A stretch of 64,000 bases of DNA from Aliiglaciecola sp041538045 (GCF_041538045.1 NZ_JBGOSE010000001.1:124001-188000), one strand, 5' to 3'. Numbered from the stretch's first letter, positions 52,145 through 61,572 are shown. Program-made: numbers and translations. The notes: generated from the sequence alone by a model not told the origin.

Positions 52145-53038
52145 TTAAAAACGTCGATTAACAACAAAATCGGAAAATTCGCGCAATAACCTTGTATTGT
52201 ATGGCAAAGCGTCTAATGCGTGAAGTGCTTGTTGATGAAGTTGTTGCAAATATGTTTTTGCACCCTCTAATCCTAACAAGGAAGGGTAGGTGGATTTATT
52301 CTGAGCTTGGTCCGAGCCTTGGGGTTTTCCGATTACATCTGAGTCACCGACAATATCTAAAATATCGTCTTGAACCTGAAATGCTAAGCCTAACGCTTGA
52401 CTATATTGGTCGAGCATTTGAGTCACTTTTGGATCGAGCTCGTCGGCTAGGATGGTGGCCATTGAAACAGATACTTTGAACAATGCACCGGTTTTTAAGT
52501 TGTGTAGTTGCTGCAATTCAGATTGGGAAATTGGCGTGTCAGTGGCCGCTAAATCAAGGGCTTGACCTGCGCACATGCCATGTATTCCTGATGCCTCAGC
52601 GAGCAATTTCACTAATTTTAATTGCTTACTCGGATCTTGTATAACTGAATCTGGTGAAGCTAGCATATCAAATGCTAAGGTTTGCAATGCATCACCGGCC
52701 AAAATAGCCGTTGCCTCATCAAATGCAATATGACAAGTTGGCTTGCCACGTCTTAGTTCGTCGTCATCCATTGCCGGTAAATCATCATGGATCAATGAAT
52801 AAGCGTGAATACACTCCACTGCAAAAGCGGGCACATCCAGTTTCTCTAAGGGAACGCTTAGCATTTCTCCTGTTGCATAGACTAAAAACGGACGAGTTCG
52901 TTTACCACCATTAAGCAAAACGTATTGCATTGCTTGTGTCAATCGAGGTGCTGCAGACGTTTGCTCTACAAAATATTGATTGAGTAGGTTGTCAATGCGG
53001 AGGTGGTAACGCTTCTGGTTTTGAACTAAAGGGTTCAC
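52145..53038 (-). CDS. ispA: Farnesyl diphosphate synthase
   Basis: Builds C15 farnesyl diphosphate. 297 residues. First Asp-rich motif HDDLPAMDDDELRRG and second DDILD are both intact, together with GGKRTRPFLVYATGE and GDALQTLAFDML. GTG start at 53038, whose last bases overlap the xseB TGA (GTGA), so the two are coupled. Confidence 0.97.
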   Translation of the reverse strand: MNPLVQNQKRYHLRIDNLLNQYFVEQTSAAPRLTQAMQYVLLNGGKRTRPFLVYATGEMLSVPLEKLDVPAFAVECIHAYSLIHDDLPAMDDDELRRGKPTCHIAFDEATAILAGDALQTLAFDMLASPDSVIQDPSKQLKLVKLLAEASGIHGMCAGQALDLAATDTPISQSELQQLHNLKTGALFKVSVSMATILADELDPKVTQMLDQYSQALGLAFQVQDDILDIVGDSDVIGKPQGSDQAQNKSTYPSLLGLEGAKTYLQQLHQQALHALDALPYNTRLLREFSDFVVNRRF

Positions 53039-53286
53039 TCATCTATCCGTTGTTGATCGAGATCCTGAAGAATATCTTCTTGATCTTGTTGCATTAGTAT
53101 TTGAACTCGTTGCTCTGCAGCTTTAAGCATTTTTTGACTATTTCGAGCCAACGTAATACCTCTTTCAAACTTAGCTAGTGCTTGCTCTAAGGGCACGTCT
53201 CCTTGTTCCATTTCTGCAACCAGTTGCTCGAGCTCTTGCATAGTATCTTCAAACGAATTTTCAGGCAGTTCGTTGTCTTTACTCAT
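53035..53286 (-). CDS. xseB: Exodeoxyribonuclease VII small subunit
   Basis: 83-residue coiled-coil subunit of exonuclease VII. Start set at ATG 53286 (MSKDNELPENSFEDTM); the 24 codons before it have no family match. LEQLVAEMEQGDVPLEQALAKFERG is characteristic. First gene of xseB-ispA-dxs. xseA is not in the window. Confidence 0.95.
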   Translation of the reverse strand: MSKDNELPENSFEDTMQELEQLVAEMEQGDVPLEQALAKFERGITLARNSQKMLKAAEQRVQILMQQDQEDILQDLDQQRIDE

Positions 53287-53600
53287 CTGGTAGAGTGTCC
53301 TTAAATAGCGAATATTTTGAAAGTGGGGAACGATACCTGAGCCTCCATTTATGGTCAATGGATTTTACGCTAACTCAGTACTTTGAAAGCGATGGAATGG
53401 AATAAATTTAGTGTTTCATTTATGCCAAACTGGGATTGTATATGCTATGTTTTCCTATAACTTGGAGATAACTCCTTTAGAATTGGCTTGTACAGTCGAT
53501 AAAATGGAATAATTCAGTGACTTATCCGGTCAAATGCCTAAATATAGCAAGGTAATCGGGTCTTTTTTCGATTAGCTTATCGAATCCTAGGGAGGACAAT
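53287..53600. other. 314-bp divergent region between xseB and pomA
   Basis: No gene seen. It should hold the promoters of xseB-ispA-dxs (minus) and pomAB (plus). On + there is a GTCGATAA at 53495-53502, one base from the flagellar sigma-28 -10 consensus GCCGATAA, but no convincing -35 partner. Confidence 0.5.
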
Positions 53601-54365
53601 GTGGATTTAGCGACCCTTATAGGTATGCTTGGTGCAATCGGTTTCGTCGTCATGGCTATGGTTATGGGCGGCGACATTAGTATGTTTATGAATGTCCCAT
53701 CTATCCTAATCGTATTTGGGGGCACCTTGTTTGTGGTGTTATCACAGTACACGCTAGGGCAGTTTTTCGGCGCGGGTAAAATCGGCGGGAAAGCTTTCAT
53801 GTTTAAAATTGAATCGCCTGATGATCTGATTGAAAAAATTGTAGAAATGGCAGATGCAGCAAGAAAAGGCGGTTTTTTAGCCCTTGAAGAAGCTGAAATA
53901 GAAAATGCATTCATGCAAAAGGGTGTCGACATGTTAGTGGATGGCCACGATGTCGATGTGGTTAGAGATACCCTTGCTAAAGATATTGCAATGACAACAG
54001 AACGCCATGAGTTCGGTGCAACTATTTATAAAGGCATGGGAGATGTCGCTCCGGCTATGGGGATGATTGGAACCCTGATCGGTTTGGTCGCCATGTTATC
54101 GAATATGGATGATCCAAAAGCAATCGGCCCGGCAATGGCAGTGGCACTACTAACTACTTTGTATGGTGCCTTTTTTGCCAATGTAATCTGTTTACCCATG
54201 TCAGTTAAATTGAATAACCGTGCCAATGAAGAAAAACTGAATCAAAGTTTGGTTTTAGATGGCATTATCGGTATTGCCGATGGGCAGAACCCACGGGTTA
54301 TCGAAGGGATATTGAAAAGTTATCTTGCTGCGAATAAACGCGGTACGGCGACAGAGGAAGAATAA
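53601..54365 (+). CDS. pomA: Flagellar stator protein PomA (MotA family)
   Basis: Ion-channel half of the flagellar stator. 254 residues with four helices (residues 5-20, 28-45, ~150-170, ~180-200) and a charged cytoplasmic loop between helices 2 and 3 that contacts FliG. GTG start at 53601 preceded by GGGAGG at an ideal distance. pomB follows 3 nt after the stop. PomA-type naming (sodium-driven) rests on similarity of wording and on the marine setting. Confidence 0.93.
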   Translation: MDLATLIGMLGAIGFVVMAMVMGGDISMFMNVPSILIVFGGTLFVVLSQYTLGQFFGAGKIGGKAFMFKIESPDDLIEKIVEMADAARKGGFLALEEAEIENAFMQKGVDMLVDGHDVDVVRDTLAKDIAMTTERHEFGATIYKGMGDVAPAMGMIGTLIGLVAMLSNMDDPKAIGPAMAVALLTTLYGAFFANVICLPMSVKLNNRANEEKLNQSLVLDGIIGIADGQNPRVIEGILKSYLAANKRGTATEEE

Positions 54366-54368
54366 TCA

Positions 54369-55298
54369 ATGGCAGAGCAAGAATGCCCCAAATGTCCCCC
54401 CGAGGGACTTCCTGCATGGATGGGAACTTTTGCGGATTTAATGTCTCTGCTGATGTGCTTCTTTGTGCTTTTGTTAGCGTTTTCCGAAATGGATGTGTTG
54501 AAATTTAAACAAATTGCCGGCTCTATGAAGTTCGCTTTTGGGGTTCAAAATAAAATCGAAGTAAAAGATATTCCTAAAGGTACTAGTGTTATTGCCATGG
54601 AATTTCGACCTGGTAGGCCAGATCCCACACCGATTGAAAATATCCAACAACAGACTGTTGATATGACGCAAGAAATGCTGGAATTCCAAGCTGGGGACGA
54701 AGACTCTGCCGGAGGACGTCAAAAACAACGGGGTGAACAACGAGGTGGTGCGGCACAACAAACTGCCACTGATCAATCGTCTTCCTCTGCGCAACAACAA
54801 TCCAGCCAAGAGCAAACCAATGAACTGATGAAAAAAGTTGCTCAACAGTTGCAAAAACAAATACTCGACGGTTCTATTGAAATGGAGTCGTTAGGTCAAC
54901 AAATTATTATTCGGATCCGAGAAAATGGTTCATTTTCAGCAGGTTCAGCATTTTTGCAACCCCAGTTCAGACCTATCTTGAAAACTATCGGTGAGTTATT
55001 AGCAGATGTTCCTGGCGAAATTGAAATTTCTGGCCACAGTGATAGTCAGCAGATATCCAATGAGTTGTATCGCTCTAATTGGGACTTGTCGGCGCAAAGA
55101 GCTGTGGCGGTGGCTGAAGAAATTAGGAAAGCTGATGGTTTCGACGAACAGCGCATGGTGGTAGTGGGTAAAGCCGATACCTCGCCCTTATCTACTAATG
55201 AAAACTCTGGCGATAGAAGCCGAAATCGTCGAGTAGAAATTGCCATTAACCAAGGTAAACCCATGTATTCAAAACCTATCTCAGTGGTTGAACCCTAA
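54369..55298 (+). CDS. pomB: Flagellar stator protein PomB (MotB family, OmpA-like domain)
   Basis: 309 residues. Single transmembrane helix with the ion-binding aspartate in TFADLMSLLMCFFVLLLAF, a long Gln/Ser-rich linker (residues ~95-155), and the C-terminal peptidoglycan-binding OmpA domain (EISGHSDSQQIS, YRSNWDLSAQRA, SRNRRVEI). The linker is unusually Gln-rich. Confidence 0.93.
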   Translation: MAEQECPKCPPEGLPAWMGTFADLMSLLMCFFVLLLAFSEMDVLKFKQIAGSMKFAFGVQNKIEVKDIPKGTSVIAMEFRPGRPDPTPIENIQQQTVDMTQEMLEFQAGDEDSAGGRQKQRGEQRGGAAQQTATDQSSSSAQQQSSQEQTNELMKKVAQQLQKQILDGSIEMESLGQQIIIRIRENGSFSAGSAFLQPQFRPILKTIGELLADVPGEIEISGHSDSQQISNELYRSNWDLSAQRAVAVAEEIRKADGFDEQRMVVVGKADTSPLSTNENSGDRSRNRRVEIAINQGKPMYSKPISVVEP

Positions 55299-55322
55299 AG
55301 GCAAATGGCGTAATCGAATTTT

Positions 55323-55871
55323 TTACTGACATTTTCTGACGGGCTGGGTTTTATCGAAGAAGATGGATATTTCCCCTACGCTGATGCCCAACTTACTCAT
55401 GTAGGAACGATTCATCATCCGGCTTTCATCCATCATAAACATCCAATCGTCGACTTTAATATCGTATTCAGAGTCATCAATAGGTACTCTGAGAGTATAA
55501 TTCCAATTGAAACTCATGCCAGTTGCTCCACCACTTGCTTGGCCAATTACGTCTCCAGCAGAGCCTGTCACAGAGCCATCCTGCTGGATATTGAGTTGCC
55601 ATACTCGAACTTGGGTTTCACCATCAGCATAATAAAAGGTTTCGTGCAGTTTGCCGTTATCACCTTGCCAAGTACCAATAATATCGACACAAAATCGACG
55701 CACGGTTTTTTGACTGAAATCTTGGACAATTCCCCAAGCAGTAACGTTGCCGGAAAAGTATTCCTTTAGATTAAACTCTGGGGTGGTGTTTTGATAATCA
55801 TCTATTGAGGTTGAACAGCCGGTTAAACCTATGATTGCTGCGCATAGGGTAGTGTAACGAATAATATTCAT
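55323..55871 (-). CDS. DUF3833 lipoprotein
   Basis: 182-residue lipoprotein: lipobox GLTGC with Cys19 and a DUF3833 body (FNLKEYFSGNVTAWGIVQDFS, YADGETQVRVW, DDWMFMMDESRMMNRS). Last gene of the minus-strand run that starts at 60803, 2 nt after the chalcone-isomerase-like gene. Function unknown; the family keeps company with cyclopropane-synthase-like genes. Confidence 0.87.
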   Translation of the reverse strand: MNIIRYTTLCAAIIGLTGCSTSIDDYQNTTPEFNLKEYFSGNVTAWGIVQDFSQKTVRRFCVDIIGTWQGDNGKLHETFYYADGETQVRVWQLNIQQDGSVTGSAGDVIGQASGGATGMSFNWNYTLRVPIDDSEYDIKVDDWMFMMDESRMMNRSYMSKLGISVGEISIFFDKTQPVRKCQ

Positions 55872-55873
55872 GC

Positions 55874-56380
55874 CTAACCTCCAATGAGTTGCTTACGAAG
55901 CTTCGGGTAACTGCAGTTTTCATCCAACCAAATGGCTAAAAAGCTTGGTCCAAAGTTTGAATCTTCTATCACCCCTATGGGCGCATCATTAAAAAAGAAC
56001 TCGCTGTGACCGTTAGGTTTAACCCTTAACGTTAGTACGTCGTGTTTTTTGATGTTTGGCCAAATGGAGTCAAGTGATTGCAACCAGCTTTGTACATTTT
56101 CAGAGGCATAGCCTAGCTTTTGCCATTCTTGTTCGGTGCGCTCCAGTAAGTCGTCGCTGTTAATTGCTCTTAGGTATTTTATCTGTAGTGCTAATGGCCG
56201 TTCTTCTTCATTATATTTGCCACTTTTGCTGTACAAGGTGGAGAAATAAATATCGAAAAAGAACACTTCTAACTTGGCTGAGCCAACTTTTGTTAGCTCC
56301 GCAATTGGACTTGCCATGACTAAACTCGCTGGGTTAATGCTCAACACTAAAATGAAATAAAATCCGAAAGATTTAAACAT
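55874..56380 (-). CDS. Chalcone isomerase-like exported protein
   Basis: 168 residues. A signal peptide (FGFYFILVLSINPASLVMA) then the chalcone-isomerase-like fold, with VGSAKLEVFFFDIYFSTLYS and a C-terminal GPSFLAIWLDENCS. Bacterial members are not flavonoid enzymes; fatty-acid-binding activity has been suggested for relatives of this fold. Three nt after the methyltransferase gene. Confidence 0.85.
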   Translation of the reverse strand: MFKSFGFYFILVLSINPASLVMASPIAELTKVGSAKLEVFFFDIYFSTLYSKSGKYNEEERPLALQIKYLRAINSDDLLERTEQEWQKLGYASENVQSWLQSLDSIWPNIKKHDVLTLRVKPNGHSEFFFNDAPIGVIEDSNFGPSFLAIWLDENCSYPKLRKQLIGG

Positions 56381-56383
56381 CGT

Positions 56384-57637
56384 TTATCTGACCACTTGTC
56401 CGATAAACGATGGTTTACTAAGTACTAGCTGCACAGTAGAGATGGTGCGCTCTAAAAAGCCACCTTCGCAATAACTGAAGTAGTAGCGCCACATACGCAC
56501 AAACCTGTCATCGTAACCTTCTTTGGCCAGCACTTCGCGTTTAGCTAAAAAACGTTGGTGCCAATGATTGAGGGTTTGTGCATAGTCGAGACCGATGTCA
56601 TGTGAGTCGCGGATCATTAAATCACTATGCAATTTTGAGTGGCGATTCAACTCAAACTGAGAGGGTAAAAATCCACCTGGGAAGATATGTTTTTGAATGA
56701 AGTCGACGTCTTTGCTGTAACTTTCGTAGCGGCGATCGTCGATGGTGATAGATTGTAAAAGCATCAAACCATCATCTTTCAATAACGAAGAACACTTTTC
56801 AAAGAAATTAGGTAAATACTCTTTACCAACGGCTTCTATCATCTCTATGGATACTAACTTATCGAATTTACCGGTTAACTCGCGGTAATCCTGTTTCAGC
56901 AGAGTGATGCGATTTGATAGGTTTTCCTGTTCCACCCATTGTTGTGCATAGGCATATTGTTCATCTGAAATCGTGGTGGTGGTGACCTTACAACCATAAT
57001 GTTTAGCGGCAAATACCGCCAGTCCTCCCCAACCTGTGCCGATCTCCAACAGATGATCGTGCTCAGTTAATTGCAATTTGTCACAGATGGTTTTTAGTTT
57101 TACTTGTTGTGCTTGCTCTAAGCTAGTATCAGTTGTGGGATAAATGGCCGCAGAATACATCATGCTGTTATCTAAAAATTCCGTATACAACTTATTACCT
57201 AAATCATAATGGGCTGAGATGTTCTTTTTTGCTTGATGCTTAGAGTTTTTATTTTTTAAATGGCTTAGTTGGCGAAGAGGAGTGGCTAACCATTTCATTT
57301 TTGCTTCCCAAGCATCTAGCATTGGTAGGTTTCTGGCAAAAATGCGAATTACGTCGGTTAAATTTGGGGTTTCCCATAGATTGTCAGTGAAGGTTTCTCC
57401 CGAAGCCACGCTGCCGCCAAACAGTAATTTTCGATAAGCAGTGAGGTCGAGGAAATTAATTTCGGCATGAAGGTCTGAGCTGGCATCACCAAACCTGTCA
57501 ACTAACACGCCACGCTCTTTAATTGTCATCATTCCTTGGGGGATTTGACTGAAAATTTTAAGCAATATATTTCTGCAAATACGGTCCGTTGCGGATAAAG
57601 TTTCCGTTCCTGTCAGGGTGTTTTCGCTATTTAACAT
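56384..57637 (-). CDS. Cyclopropane-fatty-acyl-phospholipid synthase-like SAM methyltransferase
   Basis: 417 residues from ATG 57637, which has AAGGA some 12 nt upstream; the longer frame runs into the DUF1365 gene. SAM motif LLEIGTGWGGLAVFAAKHYG, YSAAIYPTTDTSLEQAQ, QDYRELTGKFDKLVSIEMIEAVG and the FIQKHIFPGGFLPS segment are those of Cfa. It could methylenate or methylate double bonds of membrane phospholipids. In Rhodobacter a ChrR-regulated relative makes methylated precursors of furan fatty acids; whether this one does is open. Confidence 0.92.
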   Translation of the reverse strand: MLNSENTLTGTETLSATDRICRNILLKIFSQIPQGMMTIKERGVLVDRFGDASSDLHAEINFLDLTAYRKLLFGGSVASGETFTDNLWETPNLTDVIRIFARNLPMLDAWEAKMKWLATPLRQLSHLKNKNSKHQAKKNISAHYDLGNKLYTEFLDNSMMYSAAIYPTTDTSLEQAQQVKLKTICDKLQLTEHDHLLEIGTGWGGLAVFAAKHYGCKVTTTTISDEQYAYAQQWVEQENLSNRITLLKQDYRELTGKFDKLVSIEMIEAVGKEYLPNFFEKCSSLLKDDGLMLLQSITIDDRRYESYSKDVDFIQKHIFPGGFLPSQFELNRHSKLHSDLMIRDSHDIGLDYAQTLNHWHQRFLAKREVLAKEGYDDRFVRMWRYYFSYCEGGFLERTISTVQLVLSKPSFIGQVVR

Positions 57638-58370
57638 CTGCTTTTTTTTCCTTATTGCCGGGATGGCCATAAAAAGGCACACCTTTAACAAACAATTTCA
57701 ATGCTTGCCAATAAATACCTACAACGGTTTTTATTGTCATACTTGGGATGCTTAGTAATACGCGTAAAAGGTGTTTTGAGTTCAATGGCTCACGCACTAG
57801 ATTTAGGTGGGCTTCAAAATGTTTCTGTTTTTTAAAGCAGCTAAGGGCAAGTTTGAGCCTGTTGTCAGGTTGCTGCACACTCCATTTATATTGCATATCC
57901 AGAGGATTAAATGGCGAAACATGAAATGCTTTATCACAATCTTGTTGGACGGATAAATCAACGAGATAATGGTGCCTTTCATTCCATGGTGTATTGCTTA
58001 CCTCAGCTAGCAAATGACTAAAAGTACCATCGGCTTGCTGTAAATAATAAAAATTCACTGGGCTGAAATACAAACCAAACATGCGCAATTGCCCCAGCAA
58101 AAAGACTTTTCCCGTGAGGGGTTTTTCTGCTAATTCTGACATCCTTTGTACTACTGATGATTTGAGGTCGTGTTGCGGCTTACCTAAATAGTCGGAACGT
58201 TTAAATCTAATCACGGAAAAGCGATTTTTAGAGAAACCTTTCACCGTTTCGCACAGCTCATCAATTTCGTCTAAATCGAGCCAAAACATAAATATTTTGT
58301 AGCTAAATGCATGCTTTTTGGGAAGATGTCGAGCATGAAAAACTTGGCCGGTATAAAGCGCACTGTGCAT
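57627..58370 (-). CDS. DUF1365 family protein
   Basis: 247 residues. DUF1365 hallmarks: SALYTGQVFHARHLPKKHAFSY at the start, FSPVNFYYLQQADG, EVSNTPWNERHHYLV and VSPFNPLDMQYKW. Predicted soluble enzyme of unknown reaction that nearly always accompanies an FAD oxidoreductase and a Cfa-like methyltransferase. Starts at the last base of the FAD gene and overlaps the methyltransferase start. Confidence 0.9.
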   Translation of the reverse strand: MHSALYTGQVFHARHLPKKHAFSYKIFMFWLDLDEIDELCETVKGFSKNRFSVIRFKRSDYLGKPQHDLKSSVVQRMSELAEKPLTGKVFLLGQLRMFGLYFSPVNFYYLQQADGTFSHLLAEVSNTPWNERHHYLVDLSVQQDCDKAFHVSPFNPLDMQYKWSVQQPDNRLKLALSCFKKQKHFEAHLNLVREPLNSKHLLRVLLSIPSMTIKTVVGIYWQALKLFVKGVPFYGHPGNKEKKADVK

Positions 58371-59659
58371 TAGAGTTCAACTCCAAATCGACGACAAACG
58401 TCCAACGCACTGCGCACGCCATCTTCATGAAAACCGTTGTACCAATAAGCGCCGCAAAAGTGCATTCCATTTTTGCCACAAATCTCGTTTCGACGGGATT
58501 GAGCATTGGCGCTTTGTAAACTAAATTGCGGATGATGATATTCGAATTTCTTTAGAACCTTCTGTGGGTCAATATGCTCACTATTATTTAAGGTCACACA
58601 AAACGTATGTTCTGACGTTAAACGCTGCAAAATATTCATGTTATAGGTTAACGATGTGGGTTCTTGTTGCTCGTTTGAATTTCCTTTGAGCAAATAATTC
58701 CAACTAGCCCATGCTAACTTGCGTTTGGGTAACACTGAGGTGTCTGTATGTAACACCACTTCATTGGCGCTGTAGGGCATCGCCGATAATATCTCTTGTT
58801 GAGAATCCGTGGGGTTTTTAATCATTTTAAGTGCTTGATCACTGTGACAGGCAAATATAACTTCGTCAAATTCAAGTAACCTAGCATTATTATCTTCATC
58901 GGTTTTAGCCAAAGAGATACCGTATTTTCCATCTTTATTCTCCACCTGACTTATGGGACTGTTCAGTAAAATTCTGTCTTTAAAGCCTGCTGTTAGTGGG
59001 GCGATATATTCTCTAGAGCCCCCGATAATGGTGTACCATTGTGGTCTATCAGTGATATTCAAGAGTCCATGGTTATTGAAAAACTGTAAAAAGAATGCCA
59101 GCTGAAACCCTTTAATGTCTTCCAAAGTTGCCGACCAAATCGCTGCACACATAGGTAAAATATAGTTATGATTAAAATCTTCGCTAAATTTATGTTGGAT
59201 TAAAAATTCACCGAGGGTGATATCACCAATCTGTTCTGGAGTCTGATCTTGAAAAAGCTGTTTGCATAACTTATTAAAACGCAGAATGTCTCTGACAATT
59301 CGATGGAATTTAGGACGGAAAATGTTTCGACGTTGGGCAAATAAGCTATTAATCGTATTGCCGTTGTACTCTAAATTTTCACTGAGATTTTTAACACTGA
59401 AACTCATTTCCGTGGGCTGACCTTGGATCCCAATTTTCGACAGCAGTTTAATAAAATTAGGATAAGTCCAATCGTTATACACAATAAAACCCGTGTCTAT
59501 GGCGTACTGTTTTCCTTCAAGTTCCACATCAACAGTTGCGGTATGTCCGCCTATATAGTTATTCGCTTCAAAAACAGTGATATCGAACTTTTCATGGAGC
59601 AAGTGACCACATGTCATGCCTGAAATACCACTTCCAATAATCGCTATTCGCTTTTTCAT
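58370..59659 (-). CDS. FAD-dependent oxidoreductase (flavin amine-oxidase-like)
   Basis: 429 residues. N-terminal dinucleotide motif IAIIGSGISGMTCGHLL followed by the acidic FEANNYIGGHT; later DTGFIVYNDWTYPNF and a C-terminal FCGAYWYNGFHEDGVRSAL FAD-binding segment. Homologues beside Cfa-like genes are thought to desaturate methylated fatty acids (the Rhodobacter UfaD-like group). Overlaps SDR and DUF1365 genes by one to four bases. Confidence 0.88.
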   Translation of the reverse strand: MKKRIAIIGSGISGMTCGHLLHEKFDITVFEANNYIGGHTATVDVELEGKQYAIDTGFIVYNDWTYPNFIKLLSKIGIQGQPTEMSFSVKNLSENLEYNGNTINSLFAQRRNIFRPKFHRIVRDILRFNKLCKQLFQDQTPEQIGDITLGEFLIQHKFSEDFNHNYILPMCAAIWSATLEDIKGFQLAFFLQFFNNHGLLNITDRPQWYTIIGGSREYIAPLTAGFKDRILLNSPISQVENKDGKYGISLAKTDEDNNARLLEFDEVIFACHSDQALKMIKNPTDSQQEILSAMPYSANEVVLHTDTSVLPKRKLAWASWNYLLKGNSNEQQEPTSLTYNMNILQRLTSEHTFCVTLNNSEHIDPQKVLKKFEYHHPQFSLQSANAQSRRNEICGKNGMHFCGAYWYNGFHEDGVRSALDVCRRFGVEL

Positions 59660-60384
59660 TTACTGTCCTGACTGTTTTTTAATTTACTACTAATTTTGAA
59701 TTTTGCCCACGCAGGAAAGAGATTTAAAAAGCGCAAAATTAAACTTAGTTTTTTAGGGAAATATATACTCGAATGACGTTGTTCAATACCGTGTAAGAAC
59801 GCCTGGGCTGCCTCTTCGACACCAATTTTCATGGGCATTTCAAAATCATTTTTATCGGTCAAAGGCGTTTCTACAAAACCCGGTGAAGCACTCTGCACCA
59901 AAATGTTTTTGGCTGCTAAATCAACTTCCATGCACTTCGTATAATAATGCAGTGCTGCTTTGCTTGCTCCATAAGCCTGACTTTTGGTGAATGGGAGCAA
60001 TCTTGCTAAGCTATCTACTATGACGATTTGCGCGGGTGGCTGGGATTCGTTGAGTAAAGCTGCTGTGCAGTTCACTACGCCCATAAAATTGACGTCGAAT
60101 ACTCTTTTAAAAAGCGCTACGTCGAAGGTATCTACATCAACATATTCGCATACTCCGGCATTCATTACAGCAATATCTGCGTTAACATCGGTTAACGTTT
60201 CGGCTACTTGCTGTTGGTCTGATGTATCAAATTTGAGGGTTGAAATATTGTCATGTGTTGCCAGCATTTCAAGTTCAGTTTCATTTCGTCCGCAAGCAAT
60301 GACCTTATAGTGTTTTTGAGCACACAAAAGTGACAGTGCCTTGCCGATTCCTGAAGTTGCACCAGTAATTAAGATTGTTTTCAC
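59656..60384 (-). CDS. Short-chain dehydrogenase/reductase
   Basis: 242-residue classical SDR. NAD(P) loop TGATSGIGKAL, NAG at about residue 76, catalytic Ser and YGASK. GTG start at 60384 overlapping the upstream TGA. Substrate unknown; its place in the operon suggests oxidation or reduction of a fatty-acyl or related lipid group. Confidence 0.92.
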   Translation of the reverse strand: MKTILITGATSGIGKALSLLCAQKHYKVIACGRNETELEMLATHDNISTLKFDTSDQQQVAETLTDVNADIAVMNAGVCEYVDVDTFDVALFKRVFDVNFMGVVNCTAALLNESQPPAQIVIVDSLARLLPFTKSQAYGASKAALHYYTKCMEVDLAAKNILVQSASPGFVETPLTDKNDFEMPMKIGVEEAAQAFLHGIEQRHSSIYFPKKLSLILRFLNLFPAWAKFKISSKLKNSQDSK

Positions 60385-60803
60385 GAAACTAGCCTTTTTT
60401 TAAGAGTTTTAATTACGAATTTTAAGACTGGCACTTGCTCATAAATCATCTCACCTAAATCATAGTAGTCTCGGTGAAAAATAATTTTTTCATCATTACT
60501 CTTTAAATGACTAATACCGTCAATATAAAACTCATTTCCAGAATTTAACTTGGGGTGCACAATTAGCATTTTCCAAGTAACGAAAATATCCGTACTTTGT
60601 TGCGTGATATGTTGAATTGAACATTCACATTTGGATGTGTTTGTAAGTAAGTTTTCAAAATAACCTTGAATATTTTCAAGACCTTGGTGTTCGCTCAGTG
60701 GGTCAATCAAAGTCGCGTTTTGAGCATAAATGTCACCCAAGCGTGCAATTGACGTCACAGACATATTTCGATAAAAATTTTCGAACTCTTTTAGTAAACT
60801 CAT
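60381..60803 (-). CDS. Nuclear transport factor 2 (SnoaL-like) family protein
   Basis: 140 residues from ATG 60803; the longer frame uses a TTG two codons earlier. Cone-shaped NTF2/SnoaL fold: FENFYRNMSVTSIARLGDIYA, then LIDPLSEHQGLENIQGYF and FYIDGISHLK. First gene of the seven-gene lipid operon. It could be an isomerase-like enzyme or a binding protein. Function unknown. Confidence 0.85.
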   Translation of the reverse strand: MSLLKEFENFYRNMSVTSIARLGDIYAQNATLIDPLSEHQGLENIQGYFENLLTNTSKCECSIQHITQQSTDIFVTWKMLIVHPKLNSGNEFYIDGISHLKSNDEKIIFHRDYYDLGEMIYEQVPVLKFVIKTLKKRLVS

Positions 60804-60837
60804 AAACAATCATTTTTTATTCGACCATGTCTAGAAT

Positions 60838-60863
60838 TACTTAGGTCACTTTCATTGGGATCA
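60838..60863 (-). promoter_or_regulatory. ECF (RpoE-ChrR type) promoter of the lipid operon
   Basis: On the minus strand TGATCC (60863-60858) is followed after 16 nt by AGTA (60841-60838), about 35 bp before the ATG at 60803. TGATCC / CGTA is my recollection of the ECF11 consensus; the -35 is perfect and the -10 has one mismatch. Confidence 0.55.
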
Positions 60864-60932
60864 TATTTAAACTAAAAATAGTCTAGTTTGCGGTTAATTT
60901 TAAATTACACTGAAAAATCAGGAGAATTAATT

Positions 60933-60958
60933 GGATCTAATTTGCGTCACATAGCGTA
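60933..60958 (+). promoter_or_regulatory. ECF-type promoter of the LON-domain gene
   Basis: GGATCT (60933-60938), 16-nt spacer and CGTA (60955-60958), 32 bp before the TTG start at 60991. The -35 has two mismatches to TGATCC, the -10 is exact. Confidence 0.4.
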
Positions 60959-60990
60959 AGTGACTGTGATGAATTAATAGGAACAGTAAT

Positions 60991-61572
60991 TTGGCTTCTG
61001 AAATTTTAACCTCCCCTTTGTTTCCATTATCTGCTCACATATTGCCTGGCGGAGTAATGTCATTGCGTATTTTTGAACCTAGGTACATTCGCATGGTAAA
61101 AGAGGCTTGTGCGCAAAAGTCTGGATTCGTTATTTGCATGTTCAATGCAATGGGAAATAAAACCTTGAATCAACATTTCTATCCTATCGGGACTTTCGTC
61201 ACCGTTGAAGATTTTGATTTATTAGAAGACGGTTTGCTTGGTATCACTGTAAAGGGACACTTTTGTGTTTTTATTGAGTCTGTTGAAACGGCAAAAGACG
61301 ACCTTAGGGTAGGCCAGTGTCATAAACAACAAGTTTGGACATCTCCAGAAGCCGACATGGGGGATTCTAATATTGATTTAAAATTGGAAGAAATTTTCGA
61401 AAAGTACCCTGAAGTGATGTCTTTGTATCCTAAGCCAGAATTTGATAATACCGTTTGGGTCATTTATCGCTGGTTAGAGCTGCTGCCAGTCGATGCAGAT
61501 CAGAAACAAGCATTTTTAGAACAGAAAGATTGCCTCCCAGCCTTGGAATTTATATCACAACTGGTAAAGTGA
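60991..61572 (+). CDS. LON peptidase substrate-binding domain protein
   Basis: 193 residues consisting of the N-terminal domain of Lon without the ATPase or protease: FPLSAHILPGGVMSLRIFEPRYIRMV and the FDLLEDGLLGITVKG barrel. Likely an accessory that binds unfolded or specific proteins. TTG start at 60991 with AGGAACAG upstream. It sits between the lipid operon and the sigma-factor operon, and shares a candidate promoter motif with both. Confidence 0.85.
   Translation: MASEILTSPLFPLSAHILPGGVMSLRIFEPRYIRMVKEACAQKSGFVICMFNAMGNKTLNQHFYPIGTFVTVEDFDLLEDGLLGITVKGHFCVFIESVETAKDDLRVGQCHKQQVWTSPEADMGDSNIDLKLEEIFEKYPEVMSLYPKPEFDNTVWVIYRWLELLPVDADQKQAFLEQKDCLPALEFISQLVK

Noticed and set aside
53495..53502. 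Flagellar sigma-28 promoter for pomAB
   Set aside because: GTCGATAA is close to the -10 consensus, but no TAAA-type -35 element lies at the required distance.
54474..54860. 128-codon minus-strand frame inside pomB
   Set aside because: Antisense shadow of the Gln-rich linker, rich in Leu; no start signal.
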